In this document: positions 9,096 to 18,018 of the stretch, one piece after another | Layout of the letters: the number at the start of each line of letters is the position of its first letter | How positions within the stretch are numbered: position 1 is the first letter of the stretch | Source: Hyphomicrobiaceae bacterium | Lineage (GTDB): Bacteria; Pseudomonadota; Alphaproteobacteria; Rhizobiales; Hyphomicrobiaceae | DNA length: 64,000 bases | Direction of reading: 5' to 3' | NCBI GenBank assembly: GCA_020442165.1 | Contig: JAGRKV010000051.1 | Coordinates: 248,001 to 312,000, forward strand | The notes under the pieces: generated by a model | What the model was told of the DNA's origin: nothing | The model's input: only the letters and a program-made list of their open reading frames with translations | Databases searched by the model: none | Made by a program: the position numbers and the translations under genes

Positions 9096-9752
9096 GTGCT
9101 TCACGCGCAATCAGGAGTGCAGGTCAAGAAGTTGAGCATGGCTGACATACGTCGGTCCGACACCATTGAAGTGGCTAACATCGAGGATGCGCAGCGTGCG
9201 GGCGTGTATCGCTTGCTGTCGCACATTCTGTCAGCTCCTCCTCAAGCAGACGGCTTGGCGCTGGTGGCTGGCCTGACAGGCGAAAGCGATACCGCGCTGG
9301 GCGATGCGGTGAATGCAACGGCGGCTGCGGCGCGGGCCACTTCGCCGGACGCCGAGGCGGATGCCTACCAGACGTTGTTCATCGGCCTTGGCCGGGGCCT
9401 CCTGGTGCCTTTCGGATCCTACTATCTCACTGGGTTTCTCAACGAGAAGCCGCTCGCTCGCCTGCGGCAGGACATGCAGCTGCTTGGCCTGGAGCGCAGC
9501 GAGGACTTCTCCGAACCGGAAGATCACATTGCTTCGGTTCTGGAGATCATGGGCGGTTTGGTCGATGGCAGTCTCGTCGGCGTGGTCGACCCAGAAGATC
9601 AGAAGCGCTTTTTCGAGATGCACGTCGCGTCCTGGGCCGGTCACTTCTTCAGGGATCTGGCTGGGAGCGAGGCATCGGCATTCTATTCGGCGACCGGGAA
9701 GCTCGGCGAAGCATTTATCGAGGTTGAAGTACGCGCATTCAGTTTGAGCTGA
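9096..9752 (+). CDS. TorD/DmsD-family molecular chaperone of formate dehydrogenase
   Basis: This protein of about 218 residues belongs to the TorD family of cytoplasmic chaperones, which hold Tat-dependent molybdoenzymes until the cofactor is inserted. The family pattern is visible: helical N-terminus with RAGVYRLLSHIL, the YQTLFIGLGRG segment and the EPEDHIA motif, which matches the typical E-P-x-D-H signature. I chose GTG 9096 because GGAGGAG lies five bases upstream; ATG 9138 (204 residues) gives the usual family length and lacks a good ribosome site. It is the first gene of the fdh operon. Confidence 0.85.
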   Translation: MLHAQSGVQVKKLSMADIRRSDTIEVANIEDAQRAGVYRLLSHILSAPPQADGLALVAGLTGESDTALGDAVNATAAAARATSPDAEADAYQTLFIGLGRGLLVPFGSYYLTGFLNEKPLARLRQDMQLLGLERSEDFSEPEDHIASVLEIMGGLVDGSLVGVVDPEDQKRFFEMHVASWAGHFFRDLAGSEASAFYSATGKLGEAFIEVEVRAFSLS

Positions 9753-9819
9753 ACGTGCTTGCGGCAGGCAGTCGTGGATCATGCCATCGGAGCGGGTGGC
9801 GAAATCGGAGGACGTGGCA

Positions 9820-10023
9820 ATGAAGCAGTCAGATAAGCGGCCAGCAAAGGCTGACCGGCGCAGCTTTTTGAAGCTTGCCGGTGCTGGCGTCGTTGGAAGC
9901 GGTGCCGCGCTGGCGAATGCGGTCGTACCGGCCGAAGCCGCAGAAAAAACCGGCGCGGATGCGCAGGGGTATCGCGAGACCGATCACATCAGGCGCTACT
10001 ACGAATTGGCCAAGTTCATCTAA
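9820..10023 (+). CDS. small Tat-signal protein preceding fdhA
   Basis: The 67-residue product carries a twin-arginine signal (RRSFLKLAGAG, about residues 14-24) and ends with an amphipathic tail, RRYYELAKFI. Short proteins of this kind lie directly upstream of formate dehydrogenase alpha genes in many proteobacteria; they have been called FdhX-like or FdhE2-like, but no reaction is known. A GGAGG site eight bases ahead supports ATG 9820. It may be an export partner or small subunit of the enzyme. The gap to fdhA is 67 bases. Confidence 0.8.
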   Translation: MKQSDKRPAKADRRSFLKLAGAGVVGSGAALANAVVPAEAAEKTGADAQGYRETDHIRRYYELAKFI

Positions 10024-10090
10024 TCCGAGGCGCCGCGGATGGGCTCTGGTGCGTTGCGCCGATCGCCAGCCGCGGGACATGGAGAGAACC

Positions 10091-13051
10091 ATGCTCAAGA
10101 AAAAAGTCAGGGCAGAAGCTAGGGGTTCGCGACTTGCGAACGCAGTTCGAGAGCAGGGCGCCTTCGGCAGCGTCGATCGCCGCGCCTTCCTGCGCAATTC
10201 GGGATTGGCAGTGGGCGGCATCGCTGCGGCCGGTGCGCTCGTGGGCGGCCGCGTCAAGCCTGCCGAGGCGGCAGGACCCGCTGTGACGGGTGCCAAGGTC
10301 GAGCTGAAGAAGAGCATCTGCACACATTGCTCGGTCGGCTGCACGGTGATCGCGGAAGTGCAAAACGGCGTGTGGATCGGGCAGGAGCCCGGTTTCGACA
10401 GCCCGTTCAATCTGGGCGCCCACTGCGCCAAGGGCGCAGCGGTTCGCGAGCATGCCCATGGCGAGCGCCGGCTGAAATATCCGATGAAGCTCGCGGGCGG
10501 CAAGTGGCAGCGGGTCTCGTGGGATCAGGCGATCAACGAGATTGGCGACAAGATGCTCGAGATCCGCGAGAAGTCGGGTCCCGATTCGGTCTACTGGCTG
10601 GGATCGGCCAAGTGGAGCAACGAGCAGGCCTACCTGGGCCGTAAGTTCGCTGCCTACTGGGGCTCAAACAACATCGACCATCAGGCGCGTATTTGTCACT
10701 CGACCACGGTCGCAGGTGTTGCCAACACCTGGGGCTATGGCGCGATGACGAATTCCTACAACGACATCCTGCTGTCGAAGGCGATCTTCCTGATCGGCGG
10801 CAATCCGGCCGAGGCGCATCCGGTTTCGCTGCAGCACATCTTGAAGTGCAAGGAGCAGAACAATGCTCCGCTTATCGTGTGCGACCCGCGCTTCACGCGG
10901 ACGGCCGCGCATGCTTCAGAGTATGTGCGCTTCCGGCCCGGCACCGACGTCGCGCTCGTGTGGGGCATTCTGTGGCACATTTTCGAGAACAGCTGGGAGG
11001 ACAAGGAATTCATCCGTAAGCGCGTGTGGGGCATGGATCTCATTCGCGACGAGGTGAAGAAGTGGACTCCTGAAGAGGTCGAGCGTGTCACCGGCGTGCC
11101 GGGCAGTCAGTTGCACCGCGTCGCCAAGACGCTGGCAACGAACCGGCCGGGCACGGTCATCTGGTGCATGGGCGGAACGCAGCACACCAACGGCAACGAC
11201 AACACGCGCGCCTACTGCGTGCTGCAGCTGGCGCTCGGCAACATGGGCGTCGCGGGTGGCGGCACCAACATCTTCCGTGGTCACGACAACGTCCAGGGCG
11301 CCACGGATCTCGGCGTGCTGATGGACACGCTGCCTGGCTACTACGGTCTGGCAGCCGGCTCCTGGAAGCATTGGGCTCGTGTTTGGGAGACGGACTACAA
11401 GTGGCTGGCAGACCGTTTCGCCAAGATGCCCGGAAAGGGCAAGGACGGCAGCGACCTGCTGATGATGGAGCAGGCCGGCATCCCGGTCTCACGCTGGTTC
11501 GATGGCGTTCTGGAAGACAAGGCCAACCTTGGTCAGCCGGACAACACCAAGGCGATGGTGTTTTGGGGCCATGCGCCCAACTCGCAAACACGCGGCCCGG
11601 ACATGAAGAAGGCGATGGAGAAACTCGATCTCCTCGTCGTCATTGATCCCTACCCCACAGTGTCGGCCGTCATGCACGACCGCACCGATGGCGTCTATCT
11701 GCTGCCGGCGGCGACGCAGTTCGAAACCTACGGGTCCGTCACTGCATCGAACCGTTCTCTGCAATGGCGCGAAAAGGTGTTCGAGCCGCTGTTCGAGGCG
11801 AAGGTCGATCACGAGATCATGTACCTGCTCGCCAAGAAGTTCGGCTTCGAAAAGGAGATGTTCAAGAACATCAAGGTCAGCGACAAGAACGAGCCCGACG
11901 TCGAGGACATCACGCGGGAGTTCAATCGCGGCATGTGGACGATCGGCTACACTGGCCAGTCGCCGGAGCGGCTCAAGCTGCACATGGCCAATCAGCACAC
12001 CTTCGACAAGGTGACGCTGAAGGCCAACGGCGGCCCGTGCGATGGCGACTACTATGGTCTGCCGTGGCCGGCCTGGGGCACCGCCGAGATGAAGCATCCC
12101 GGCACGCCCAACCTGTACGACACTTCAAAGCCGGTGTCGGATGGCGGCCTGTGTTTCCGCGCCCGTTTCGGCGTTGCCGCGCCGGAGAAGTATGCCAAAG
12201 GCAACAAGGATGCCGACAACCTGCTGGCGGTGGAGAGCTGGCCGGTCGGGTCGCAGATCGAGGACGGCTATCCTGAGATCACCTACGCCATGCTCGATAA
12301 GCTCGGCTGGGCTGGTGATCTGACGCCCGAGGAAAGGGCTTCGGTCGAGAAAGTCGCCGGTGGCAACGATGCGGAGAAAATGGGCAAGGTGAACTGGAAG
12401 ATCGACCTGTCAGGCGGTCTGCAGCGCGTTGCCATCAAGCACGGCCTTGCGCCCTTTGGAAACGCCAAGGCGCGTGCTGTGGTGTGGACGTTCCCCGATC
12501 CGGTGCCGTTACATCGCGAGCCGCTTTACACGCCACGCCGCGATCTGCTCGACAAGTATGCGACCTTCTCGGATCGCAAGCTGCATCGCGTTCCGGTGCT
12601 CTACGAGTCGATCCAGAAGAACGACTTCTCCAAGGACTATCCGATCATCCTCACCTCCGGACGTCTGGTGGAATACGAGGGTGGCGGTGACGAGACGCGG
12701 TCCAATCCCTGGCTCGCCGAGTTGCAACAGAACATGTACGTCGAAATCAACACCAAGGATGCCAACAATCTCGGCGTTAGGGACGGCGAGATGGTCTGGG
12801 TGGAAGGCCCGGAGAAAGGCAAGGTCAAGGTCATGGCCATGGTCACCGAGCGCGTGGGAACGGGTGTTGCCTTCATGCCGTTCCACTTCGGCGGCCACTT
12901 CCAGGGCAAGGACCTCAGATCGAAGTATCCGGAGGGGGCAGACCCCTACGTGCTGGGTGAAGCGACCAATACGGCGCAGACGTATGGCTATGACAGCGTC
13001 ACCCAGATGCAGGAAACAAAGACAACGCTCTGCAAGATCTGGAGGGCCTGA
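10091..13051 (+). CDS. fdhA: formate dehydrogenase alpha (molybdopterin) subunit
   Basis: The 986-residue catalytic subunit oxidises formate to CO2 at a bis-MGD molybdenum or tungsten centre. In order: a Tat signal (DRRAFLR, 29-35), a [4Fe-4S] site (Cys77, 80, 84, 112), the molybdopterin oxidoreductase domains, and a C-terminal dinucleotide-binding domain. The metal ligand is an ordinary cysteine, Cys202, followed by His203 (ARICHST), so no selenocysteine is needed. ATG 10091 has GGAGAG just upstream. The Tat signal puts the enzyme in the periplasm, so electrons leave through FdhB and FdhC to the membrane. Confidence 0.95.
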   Translation: MLKKKVRAEARGSRLANAVREQGAFGSVDRRAFLRNSGLAVGGIAAAGALVGGRVKPAEAAGPAVTGAKVELKKSICTHCSVGCTVIAEVQNGVWIGQEPGFDSPFNLGAHCAKGAAVREHAHGERRLKYPMKLAGGKWQRVSWDQAINEIGDKMLEIREKSGPDSVYWLGSAKWSNEQAYLGRKFAAYWGSNNIDHQARICHSTTVAGVANTWGYGAMTNSYNDILLSKAIFLIGGNPAEAHPVSLQHILKCKEQNNAPLIVCDPRFTRTAAHASEYVRFRPGTDVALVWGILWHIFENSWEDKEFIRKRVWGMDLIRDEVKKWTPEEVERVTGVPGSQLHRVAKTLATNRPGTVIWCMGGTQHTNGNDNTRAYCVLQLALGNMGVAGGGTNIFRGHDNVQGATDLGVLMDTLPGYYGLAAGSWKHWARVWETDYKWLADRFAKMPGKGKDGSDLLMMEQAGIPVSRWFDGVLEDKANLGQPDNTKAMVFWGHAPNSQTRGPDMKKAMEKLDLLVVIDPYPTVSAVMHDRTDGVYLLPAATQFETYGSVTASNRSLQWREKVFEPLFEAKVDHEIMYLLAKKFGFEKEMFKNIKVSDKNEPDVEDITREFNRGMWTIGYTGQSPERLKLHMANQHTFDKVTLKANGGPCDGDYYGLPWPAWGTAEMKHPGTPNLYDTSKPVSDGGLCFRARFGVAAPEKYAKGNKDADNLLAVESWPVGSQIEDGYPEITYAMLDKLGWAGDLTPEERASVEKVAGGNDAEKMGKVNWKIDLSGGLQRVAIKHGLAPFGNAKARAVVWTFPDPVPLHREPLYTPRRDLLDKYATFSDRKLHRVPVLYESIQKNDFSKDYPIILTSGRLVEYEGGGDETRSNPWLAELQQNMYVEINTKDANNLGVRDGEMVWVEGPEKGKVKVMAMVTERVGTGVAFMPFHFGGHFQGKDLRSKYPEGADPYVLGEATNTAQTYGYDSVTQMQETKTTLCKIWRA

Positions 13052-13054
13052 TCC

Positions 13055-13648
13055 ATGGCACGTATGAAGTTCCTCTGTGATTCCGAGCGTTGCATCGAAT
13101 GCAACGCTTGTGTCACCGCATGCAAGAACGAGAATGAAGTTCCCTGGGGTGTGAACCGCCGGCGCGTCGTCACCATCAACGACGGCAAGCCGGGTGAGCG
13201 CTCGATCTCGGTCGCCTGCATGCATTGTTCGGATGCACCATGCATGGCGGTGTGCCCGGTCGACTGCTTCTATCAGACCGCCGAGGGCGTGGTTCTGCAC
13301 AACAAGGACCTGTGCATCGGTTGCGGCTACTGCTTCTACGCCTGTCCGTTCGGCGCGCCGCAGTATCCGCAAGCATCGAACTTCGGTTCGCGCGGCAAGA
13401 TGGACAAGTGCACGTTCTGCGGCGGTGGTCCGGAGGCAAACGGTTCGGAGGCCGAATTCAAGAAGTATGGCCGCAACCGTCTGGCCGAAGGCAAGTTGCC
13501 GTTGTGCGCCGAGATGTGCTCGACCAAGGCATTGCTTGCCGGTGACGGCGACATGGTGTCGACCATCTATCGCGAGCGTGTCGTGGCGCGCGGGTTCGGT
13601 TCGGGAGCCTGGGGATGGGGCAAGGCCTATCCTGGACCGCAGGGATGA
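13055..13648 (+). CDS. fdhB: formate dehydrogenase beta (iron-sulfur) subunit
   Basis: This 197-residue ferredoxin-like subunit carries electrons from FdhA towards the cytochrome b subunit. Four cysteine groups typical of DMSO-reductase-family beta subunits are visible: CIECNAC..C, CMHC....C...C, CIGCGYC..C and CTFC with a late LCAEMC, which would hold four [4Fe-4S] clusters. It starts three bases after the fdhA stop. There is no signal peptide, so export would be piggyback on FdhA's Tat signal. Confidence 0.93.
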   Translation: MARMKFLCDSERCIECNACVTACKNENEVPWGVNRRRVVTINDGKPGERSISVACMHCSDAPCMAVCPVDCFYQTAEGVVLHNKDLCIGCGYCFYACPFGAPQYPQASNFGSRGKMDKCTFCGGGPEANGSEAEFKKYGRNRLAEGKLPLCAEMCSTKALLAGDGDMVSTIYRERVVARGFGSGAWGWGKAYPGPQG

Positions 13649-13680
13649 TGCTGCTTGGTACTGACTAGAGATATCGGCAG

Positions 13681-13700
13681 GGGGCGGCTTTGGCCGCCCT
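13681..13700 (+). terminator. hairpin between fdhB and fdhC
   Basis: GGGGCGGC (13681-13688), a TTTG loop and GCCGCCCT (13693-13700) form a strong stem followed by only two further T bases. It lies about 30 bases after fdhB and could attenuate transcription into fdhC. Confidence 0.5.
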
Positions 13701-13976
13701 TTGCATGTGGCGATCGAACGAACAGCAAAATGGCATTGCCGTTGGGCGTGCTGCTTGGGAATGGGTTCGACGTCTTTTCCGGGAGAGTTCGTTGGGCGGT
13801 CGACCGCAAGCATTGGGCTGCGCTGCTGGGCGGACCTGCACCTTGCGGTGAACATGCCTGCTGCCGAGGTGAGGCTGTGTGGTTGGCGGCCCGGCAAGGC
13901 GACGGATGTGATGCGGGAGCGGGCGGATGCCAGCGACGCATATTTGGTGCCGAGTACGTCGGCGTAGGAGACTGTC
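13701..13976. other. intergenic stretch between fdhB and fdhC
   Basis: With the hairpin before it, this makes a 328-base gap, unusual inside an fdh operon. Open frames cross it on both strands, but none has a ribosome site or protein-like residue pattern. I see no recognisable RNA. Confidence 0.4.
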
Positions 13977-15137
13977 ATGGGGTGCATGCAATCATCGAAC
14001 GGGTTGGCGGCAGCCAGCCACACTGCGCGCGGATATGCCAGGTTGCTACTGCTGACCTTCATGTTCGTGGCATTTACAAATTCTGCTGGTGCGCAGAATG
14101 CGAATGTGAGGCCGCCCTCCAATGCGGTGACTCAGGCGGTGCCGGCAGCGCCCAGTGGCGTCGAGACCTGGAACGATGACCATCGTGTGAAGATCTGGGA
14201 GAAGCTGCGGCACGGCTATAGTGGCAAGGCTTCGATCCCCGACCCCAATGCCGGCGTCCTGGTGCAGGCGGAGGGCGAGGACTGGCGCGAGCTGCGCCGC
14301 AATGCGCTGCCACGATATGGTGGGTATGCACTGGCCACGATGATCCTGCTGCTCGCCATCTTCTACCTGGTCCGCGGGCGGGTGCGCATCGAACGCGGCC
14401 CGGCTGGCGCGACCGTTACACGTTTCAGCGGTGTTGAGCGCATGGCGCACTGGCTGATGGCGGTGTCGTTCGTCATACAGGGCATTACCGGTCTCAACGC
14501 ACTTTATGGACGAGATGTGCTGCTTCCGATCCTGGGCAAACCCGCCTTCGCTTCATTCGCCATGCTGGCGAAGTCGCTGCACGCCTATGTCGCTTTCGCT
14601 TTCATGGCCGGACTGCTGTTGAGCTTCATTTTGTGGGTGCGCCACAATTTCCCGTCGAAGGAAGACGTGGTTTGGCTGTTGAAAGCCGGTGGTCTTTTCT
14701 CGAAGCATTCGCATCCGCCTGCGCGCAAATTCAATGCCGGGCAGAAAATCCTGTTCTGGCTGGTGGTCATTGGCGGCATCTCGCTTTCAGCATCAGGGCT
14801 TTCGCTGCTCTTGCCCTTCGAGATGTCGCTGTTCTCCAAGACGTTCGCGGTGCTCAATATGGTGGGGTTCAACCTGCCCACGCAGCTAACGGCCGTGCAG
14901 GAAATGCAGTACGCCGTGACGTGGCATTCGGTCGTGGCTCTGGGCCTGTTCTGCGTGATCCTTGCGCACATCTACATCGGCACGATTGGCATGGAGGGCG
15001 CCTTTGATGCCATGGGATCGGGCGAAGTCGATTTAAACTGGGCCGAGGAGCATCACAGCCTTTGGGTTGCCGAAGAGCTGCAAAAAGAACGCATTGCTCC
15101 GAGAGGCTCTGATGCTCGCATACAGCCTGCGGAATAG
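13977..15137 (+). CDS. fdhC: formate dehydrogenase gamma subunit, cytochrome b556
   Basis: The 386-residue membrane subunit passes electrons from FdhB to the quinone pool. It opens with a signal-like segment (to about residue 40), has a periplasmic stretch, then one helix (about 117-133) and the four-helix di-haem cytochrome b core. Candidate haem histidines are in VERMAHWL, AKSLHAYVAF, VTWHSVV and ILAHIYIG. An AGGAG site precedes ATG 13977. The extra N-terminal domain of about 110 residues before the core is also known in some larger alphaproteobacterial FdhC proteins. Confidence 0.92.
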   Translation: MGCMQSSNGLAAASHTARGYARLLLLTFMFVAFTNSAGAQNANVRPPSNAVTQAVPAAPSGVETWNDDHRVKIWEKLRHGYSGKASIPDPNAGVLVQAEGEDWRELRRNALPRYGGYALATMILLLAIFYLVRGRVRIERGPAGATVTRFSGVERMAHWLMAVSFVIQGITGLNALYGRDVLLPILGKPAFASFAMLAKSLHAYVAFAFMAGLLLSFILWVRHNFPSKEDVVWLLKAGGLFSKHSHPPARKFNAGQKILFWLVVIGGISLSASGLSLLLPFEMSLFSKTFAVLNMVGFNLPTQLTAVQEMQYAVTWHSVVALGLFCVILAHIYIGTIGMEGAFDAMGSGEVDLNWAEEHHSLWVAEELQKERIAPRGSDARIQPAE

Positions 15138-16728
15138 GCCGTCGCAGAAGAGCACCTCCGGTTCGGTGCGCCGTGACTGGAGGTGGGCGACCGGGATTGG
15201 CACTGGCGTGATGTTCCTGTTTGCTGCCACATCGTCGCTGTCCTTTGCCGCCTCTGGCGAAAAGCAACCGGGAATAGATACCCTGGGCAACGCCGGTGCT
15301 GCTTCGCAGTCGGAGATGCCAGTGCCGCAAGCACAAACGGCGCCCGCGACGGAGAATGGCAACAAGTCCGCAGCACGCGCCGCAGCGCTTGAAGCACGCC
15401 GCACCAAGCAAGGCAATCTCGTCGGACATGGCGGTCCGGTCAAAGCCATCGCGGTCGATGCGGAGCAAGAGCTGGCTGCGACGGGCAGCTTCGACTACGC
15501 CATGATGATCTGGAATTTGAAAGGCGATTCACCAAAAGCGATTTTCCGGTTCGACGCCCATGGCGGGGCCGTCAATGCGGTGGCGTTCGTTACCGGCACG
15601 CGGCTGGCGCTGGCTGCGGGAGACGACGGCGCGTTATCGGCGTGGAATCTCGACAGCGGGCAACGCATTCATCGCTTCGAGGGTCACACCGCCAAGATCA
15701 ATCATCTAGCTGTTTCCGCCGATGGTGCGTTTGCGGTGACATCGAGCTGGGACCGGACGGCGCGGTTGTGGAACCTCACGGAACTCAAGGCGGGGCCGGT
15801 GCTGGAAGGTCACGGCGGCCCCGTCAACGCCGCGGCCTTTTCAGCCGACGGCACGCATGTCTACACAGCGGGTTATGACGGCGTCCTGCGTCTTTTCAAG
15901 CGCGAGGACGGTGCGCTGGTGCGGCCGGTCTACAAGCATGGCTGGGGATTAAACGTCCTGGCGCGGGTTCCTGGCAGCGAGAAGCTCATCATTGGATCGC
16001 TCAATGGGGCAGCGCTTGTCATCGACGGAATGGATGGTAGCGTGGTCCACGAGTTCAAAGCCTTCGAGCGTCCGGTGCTTTCGGTTGCCGTCGTTGAGAA
16101 GCCTGGTCTCATCGCGCTGGGCGCGGGTGAGGGCAGCATCAAGGTGGCGCGGCTTGCCGATTGGGCGGAAATCGAGACCTATCAAAATCCGTTCGGGCCG
16201 GTCTGGGCGTTGGCATTCGCGCCGGGCTCGACCGCGCTTTACTACGGCGGTCTCGATGATTTCGCGACGCTGTGGCAGATCTCGCCGCGCGTCCCATATG
16301 AGACTGTAGAAAGCCCGTTTCCACGCCGCTTTCAGGTGTCGGGCGATCCTGACGATCCAATCGCGAAGGGGGAGTTGCAGTTTGCCCGCAAGTGCAGCGT
16401 CTGTCATACGTTGCAGCCCGATGGCAGGAACCGCGCCGGGCCGACGCTTTACAAGATCTTCGGCCGGCGCATTGCCAGTCTGCCGGGCTATCCTTACTCG
16501 AAGGAGTTGACGACGCTCGACATCGTGTGGACCGAAGAGACGGTGTCCGAATTGTTCGCGCTGGGGCCGGAGGTGTTCACGCCGGGATCGAAGATGCCGT
16601 TGCAGAAGATGAAAGACAAGGCGCAGCGGGATGCGTTGATCGCCTATTTGAAGGTAGCGACACAGCCGGCCGACGCCGCCGGAAAACAGCATGAGGGTGC
16701 AGCGCCGGATGCGGGCGCGCCAAAGTAG
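15112..16728 (+). CDS. WD40-repeat protein fused to a c-type cytochrome domain
   Basis: This 538-residue exported protein has an N-terminal hydrophobic signal (about residues 25-47), six or seven WD40-like blades (about 100-390, with repeats such as GHGGPVKAIAV and DRTARLWNL), then a mono-haem cytochrome c domain: Cys428-Ser-Val-Cys-His432, with GSKMP likely supplying the Met ligand. It starts inside the end of fdhC (26-base overlap) with a GAGAGG site, so the two are coupled. The neighbourhood suggests a periplasmic electron acceptor or docking protein for the formate dehydrogenase, but the role is inferred. Confidence 0.85.
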   Translation: MLAYSLRNRPSQKSTSGSVRRDWRWATGIGTGVMFLFAATSSLSFAASGEKQPGIDTLGNAGAASQSEMPVPQAQTAPATENGNKSAARAAALEARRTKQGNLVGHGGPVKAIAVDAEQELAATGSFDYAMMIWNLKGDSPKAIFRFDAHGGAVNAVAFVTGTRLALAAGDDGALSAWNLDSGQRIHRFEGHTAKINHLAVSADGAFAVTSSWDRTARLWNLTELKAGPVLEGHGGPVNAAAFSADGTHVYTAGYDGVLRLFKREDGALVRPVYKHGWGLNVLARVPGSEKLIIGSLNGAALVIDGMDGSVVHEFKAFERPVLSVAVVEKPGLIALGAGEGSIKVARLADWAEIETYQNPFGPVWALAFAPGSTALYYGGLDDFATLWQISPRVPYETVESPFPRRFQVSGDPDDPIAKGELQFARKCSVCHTLQPDGRNRAGPTLYKIFGRRIASLPGYPYSKELTTLDIVWTEETVSELFALGPEVFTPGSKMPLQKMKDKAQRDALIAYLKVATQPADAAGKQHEGAAPDAGAPK

Positions 16729-16835
16729 AGCGGTTTTTGTGCGATCACAGTCGCACGGAGCTGCTCTGGTGGCTTATCGCATGTTCTACGCCACGCGGGT
16801 GCAAGCCTTGGCGGGAAATGCTTAAGGAGGATGAC

Positions 16836-16961
16836 ATGAAAGCATTTGTGATGAGCGTTATTATTCTTGCGGTCATCAGCGGGGTTGCCGCATTCGGGCT
16901 TACGTCGCTGCAGGTATCGGCACGTGAGAATTCGGCGCATTCCACGAACGTGCGGCTTTAA
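16836..16961 (+). CDS. 41-residue single-span membrane peptide
   Basis: A very strong AAGGAGG site lies five bases before ATG 16836. The product is a short peptide with one membrane helix (about residues 4-25) and a polar tail. It follows the WD40-cytochrome gene in the same direction. I do not recognise a family; small hydrophobic subunits often stabilise membrane oxidoreductases, so a role with FdhC is possible but unproven. Between the preceding gene and this one a 6-bp hairpin (16739-16756) is visible. Confidence 0.65.
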   Translation: MKAFVMSVIILAVISGVAAFGLTSLQVSARENSAHSTNVRL

Positions 16962-17049
16962 CCAAGGTGATTGGCAGCGCTGTGCGGGCTGGTGTCGGGA
17001 AGGGGTGCCATCGCGTCGGCCGGCTTGGAATTTGATGGAGACCAATGGG

Positions 17050-17244
17050 ATGGACGAAGACGAACTCAATATGGCAATGCGCAAGTTCCTGAAGCAAGTC
17101 GGCGTTACTTCGCAGAGGGAAATCGAGCGCGTCGCGCATGCTGCCGCGGCGGGCGGGCGCAAGTCGATCAAGCTCGTGATGCGGCTCACAGCCGAAGGGA
17201 CGGATCTCGATCATTCGATCGAGCAAGAGATCAAGCTCGGCTGA
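17050..17244 (+). CDS. DUF6494-family small protein
   Basis: The 64-residue cytoplasmic protein matches the DUF6494 pattern: MDEDELNMAMRKFLKQVGVT at the start, a Glu-Ile-Glu helix, and a closing beta segment with LVMRLTAEG. Its function is unknown; such genes occur with alphaproteobacterial formate dehydrogenase loci. ATG 17050 has GGAG nine bases upstream; ATG 17035 in the same frame is an alternative. It is followed after six bases by the ligase-like gene. Confidence 0.75.
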   Translation: MDEDELNMAMRKFLKQVGVTSQREIERVAHAAAAGGRKSIKLVMRLTAEGTDLDHSIEQEIKLG

Positions 17245-17250
17245 GGTTTT

Positions 17251-18018
17251 GTGCCCATCATGAACGTGGAGGATCCGCGTTTTCCACCACTCATAACTGG
17301 CCACTCCATCGCCGCGCCTCACCGCGTGTTCGATACGGCGTGTGCGAGCGCTGCTTCAGGAGCGCTTGGGGCCGCCGATCTGGTGTGGGCGCGCAATACC
17401 AACCGCATCGATCTGGCGCTGATACTTGAACCAGACGTGCCGCGTGCGCGGGCCATGGAGATCGTGCCGCTTTTCGAGGTTGCGGTTATCGAAGCTGTCG
17501 GTGCATTGATGCCGCCGCAGACGGCCGTCCAACTGCGCTGGCCCGATGAACTTCTCGTCAATGGTGGCGTGGCTGGCCGGTTCCGGTTTGCAATGGCGGA
17601 TTGCGCCCAAGGCGATGTGCCTGACTGGCTCGTCGCGGGTGTCGATATTGTGCTTGGCGAACAGCACCCCGGCGGAGAAGCGGGTATCGCCAAGGAGAGG
17701 ACAAGTCTTCTGGCGGAAGGGGCGGGTGAGAAGAACCGGAGCGATTTTCTGGAAGTCATCTCTGCCTTCGTTCTGTCGTGGATCGATACCTGGGGCGAGT
17801 CCGGTCTGCACAATGTGCACGATGCCTGGATCGGCAGGGTCGAGGGACATGGCAGCGATGGGGCTTTATTCGGCGCCATTGGGCGCGCGAATGTACTGGG
17901 GCTGGATGATGAGCTCCGGCTGCTGGTGCGCGGCGGCGATGGCCGGATGCATGCCTTGCCCCTCGCTGAACTCGTCGCGTGGTTGGATGCCAAAACTGCA
18001 GGCGCGGTTGGAGCATGA
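17251..18018 (+). CDS. biotin/lipoate protein ligase-like protein
   Basis: The 255-residue protein resembles the BPL/LplA/LipB fold, with the region LRWPDELLVNGGVAGRF matching the family's KWPND...KVAG core, followed by a C-terminal domain. The glycine/arginine-rich nucleotide loop of true biotin ligases is missing, and the core reads Arg-Trp-Pro-Asp, so ligase activity is doubtful. GTG 17251 has TGAGG four bases ahead; ATG 17260 is the alternative. The stop overlaps the next gene (ATGA), placing it in the fdh accessory operon. Confidence 0.8.
   Translation: MPIMNVEDPRFPPLITGHSIAAPHRVFDTACASAASGALGAADLVWARNTNRIDLALILEPDVPRARAMEIVPLFEVAVIEAVGALMPPQTAVQLRWPDELLVNGGVAGRFRFAMADCAQGDVPDWLVAGVDIVLGEQHPGGEAGIAKERTSLLAEGAGEKNRSDFLEVISAFVLSWIDTWGESGLHNVHDAWIGRVEGHGSDGALFGAIGRANVLGLDDELRLLVRGGDGRMHALPLAELVAWLDAKTAGAVGA

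Noticed and set aside
12509..14122. A 537-codon open frame on the minus strand opposite fdhA and fdhB
   Set aside because: It lies antisense to well-supported genes, has no ribosome site and reads as the complement of their codon pattern, as is common in GC-rich DNA.
13655..14179. A 174-codon plus-strand frame across the fdhB-fdhC gap
   Set aside because: It runs into fdhC in another frame, begins beside a hairpin, and its residue pattern shows no domain.
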